64,000 nucleotides of DNA from Gilliamella intestini (GTDB taxonomy: Bacteria > Pseudomonadota > Gammaproteobacteria > Enterobacterales > Orbaceae): contig NZ_FMBA01000010.1 in assembly GCF_900094935.1 (NCBI RefSeq), positions 1 through 64,000 on the forward strand. The letters run 5' to 3'. The position numbers and the translations under genes were made by a program. Numbering within the stretch: position 1 is the first letter of the stretch; each line of letters begins with the position of its first letter. The notes below the pieces were generated by a model that saw only the letters and a program-made list of their open reading frames with translations, was not told the origin of the DNA and did not search any database. Below are positions 63,473 through 64,000 of the stretch, in pieces.

Positions 63473-64000
63473 ATGACATTTAATTATCTGAATTTAGTGG
63501 GTAATGCTGAATTAATTAAGCAACTAAATTATGCAATGATTTATCGCTTGATTGTTCAGCAAGCACCACTTTCTCGTATTCAATTAGCTGAAATTAGCCA
63601 ATTAGCACCAGCAAGTATTACCAAAATAACTCGTCAACTGATTAAAAATAAACTAATTAAAGAAGTCGATGCTCAGCAATCAACGGGCGGGCGTCCTGCA
63701 GTTTCAATTGAAGCAAAATATGGACAATATCAAGCCATTGCGGTGCAATTAAGTCGTTCACATGTCACAATAGAGCTATTTGATTTAGGTGCGAAATGTT
63801 TGGTATCAAAAAGATATCCACTTACTAACTTTACTGAGCAACAGGTACAAGACTACTTAATTGCATTAATTGAAGATTTTATTAAAGAAAATAATAAGAA
63901 AATAAAATATTTAATAGCAATATCGATTGTATTACCGGGATTAATTGACTCAGTCAATGGTATTATCCGTTATACGCCACATATTCAAGTAAAAGAATGG
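63473..64000 (+). CDS. nagC: ROK-family repressor NagC, N-terminal 176 codons (truncated by the window)
   Basis: NagC represses the nag genes until GlcNAc-6-phosphate binds. The frame opens at the ATG at 63473 and has no stop to the window end. The N-terminus has the winged helix-turn-helix (LNYAMIYRLIVQQAPLSRIQ, LAEISQLAPASITKITRQL) and then STGGRPAVSIE, the start of the ROK sugar-kinase-like domain. The paralogue Mlc is similar, but position after nagBA favours NagC. Confidence 0.93.
   Translation, partial: MTFNYLNLVGNAELIKQLNYAMIYRLIVQQAPLSRIQLAEISQLAPASITKITRQLIKNKLIKEVDAQQSTGGRPAVSIEAKYGQYQAIAVQLSRSHVTIELFDLGAKCLVSKRYPLTNFTEQQVQDYLIALIEDFIKENNKKIKYLIAISIVLPGLIDSVNGIIRYTPHIQVKEW

Noticed and set aside
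1-64000. tRNA or rRNA genes
   Set aside because: No cloverleaf or conserved rRNA sequence was noticed; a dedicated scan was not possible here.

Overview
The window is an AT-rich gammaproteobacterial chromosome segment. FlhDC-driven flagellar genes, class-III sigma-28 promoters, carAB/argF with ARG boxes, fabZ-lpxAB-rnhB, the tus sulfur-relay genes and nagE/nagBAC resemble Enterobacterales, but the extreme AT bias, the scrambled gene order and the type I-F CRISPR locus suggest the related order Orbales (Gilliamella/Frischella/Orbus-like gut symbionts). That placement is inference from gene content. No rRNA or tRNA gene was recognised.

Layout. 1-2508: accessory flank with an IS3-family element running off the left edge, a decayed flavodoxin-fold oxidoreductase, an EamA transporter and an IS3 orfA fossil. 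2509-25484: a compact flagellar cluster (fliDST, fliC, fliA, flhDC, motAB, flgKL, flgBCDEFGHIJ, flgAMN, flhBA) with four near-consensus sigma-28 promoters (fliC, fliD, flgK, flgM) and no chemotaxis genes. 25485-27315: IS481-family debris fused to a fossil CRISPR repeat, and a secreted-protein gene. 27316-36885: a complete type I-F CRISPR-Cas locus, read leftward: cas1, cas2-3, a 392-bp non-coding region, an extra 107-aa gene, csy1, csy2, csy3, cas6f, leader, and an array of 8 repeats and 7 spacers. 37179-64000: housekeeping genes.

The main discovery candidate is the non-coding region between cas2-3 and the 107-aa gene (32220-32611). It holds a miniature, degenerate CRISPR unit: pseudo-repeat 1 at 32474-32501, a 26-nt spacer-like segment at 32448-32473, and pseudo-repeat 2 at 32420-32447, which also looks like a terminator. 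The spacer matches 23 of 26 positions, with a 9-nt uninterrupted seed and a correct 5'-CC PAM, at a site lying directly on the -35 box of a strong promoter (TTGACA, 17 nt, TATATT) that drives the 107-aa gene. Two of its three mismatches fall on the every-sixth positions that type I crRNAs leave unpaired. A weaker second site with its own CC PAM lies exactly one 34-nt unit upstream. Pseudo-repeat 1 keeps the 8-nt crRNA handle and has compensatory changes in the Cas6f hairpin. A strong terminator separates the 107-aa gene from csy1. I read this as a Csy-complex-guided repression circuit: either autorepression of the effector operon (CreR-like) or a CRISPR-guarded toxin module (CreTA-like) with the 107-aa protein as candidate toxin or regulator.

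A second item is a dispersed ~45-bp intergenic repeat with four clear copies (12985, 32558, 43921, 47424) of unknown role; one copy sits beside the mini-CRISPR.
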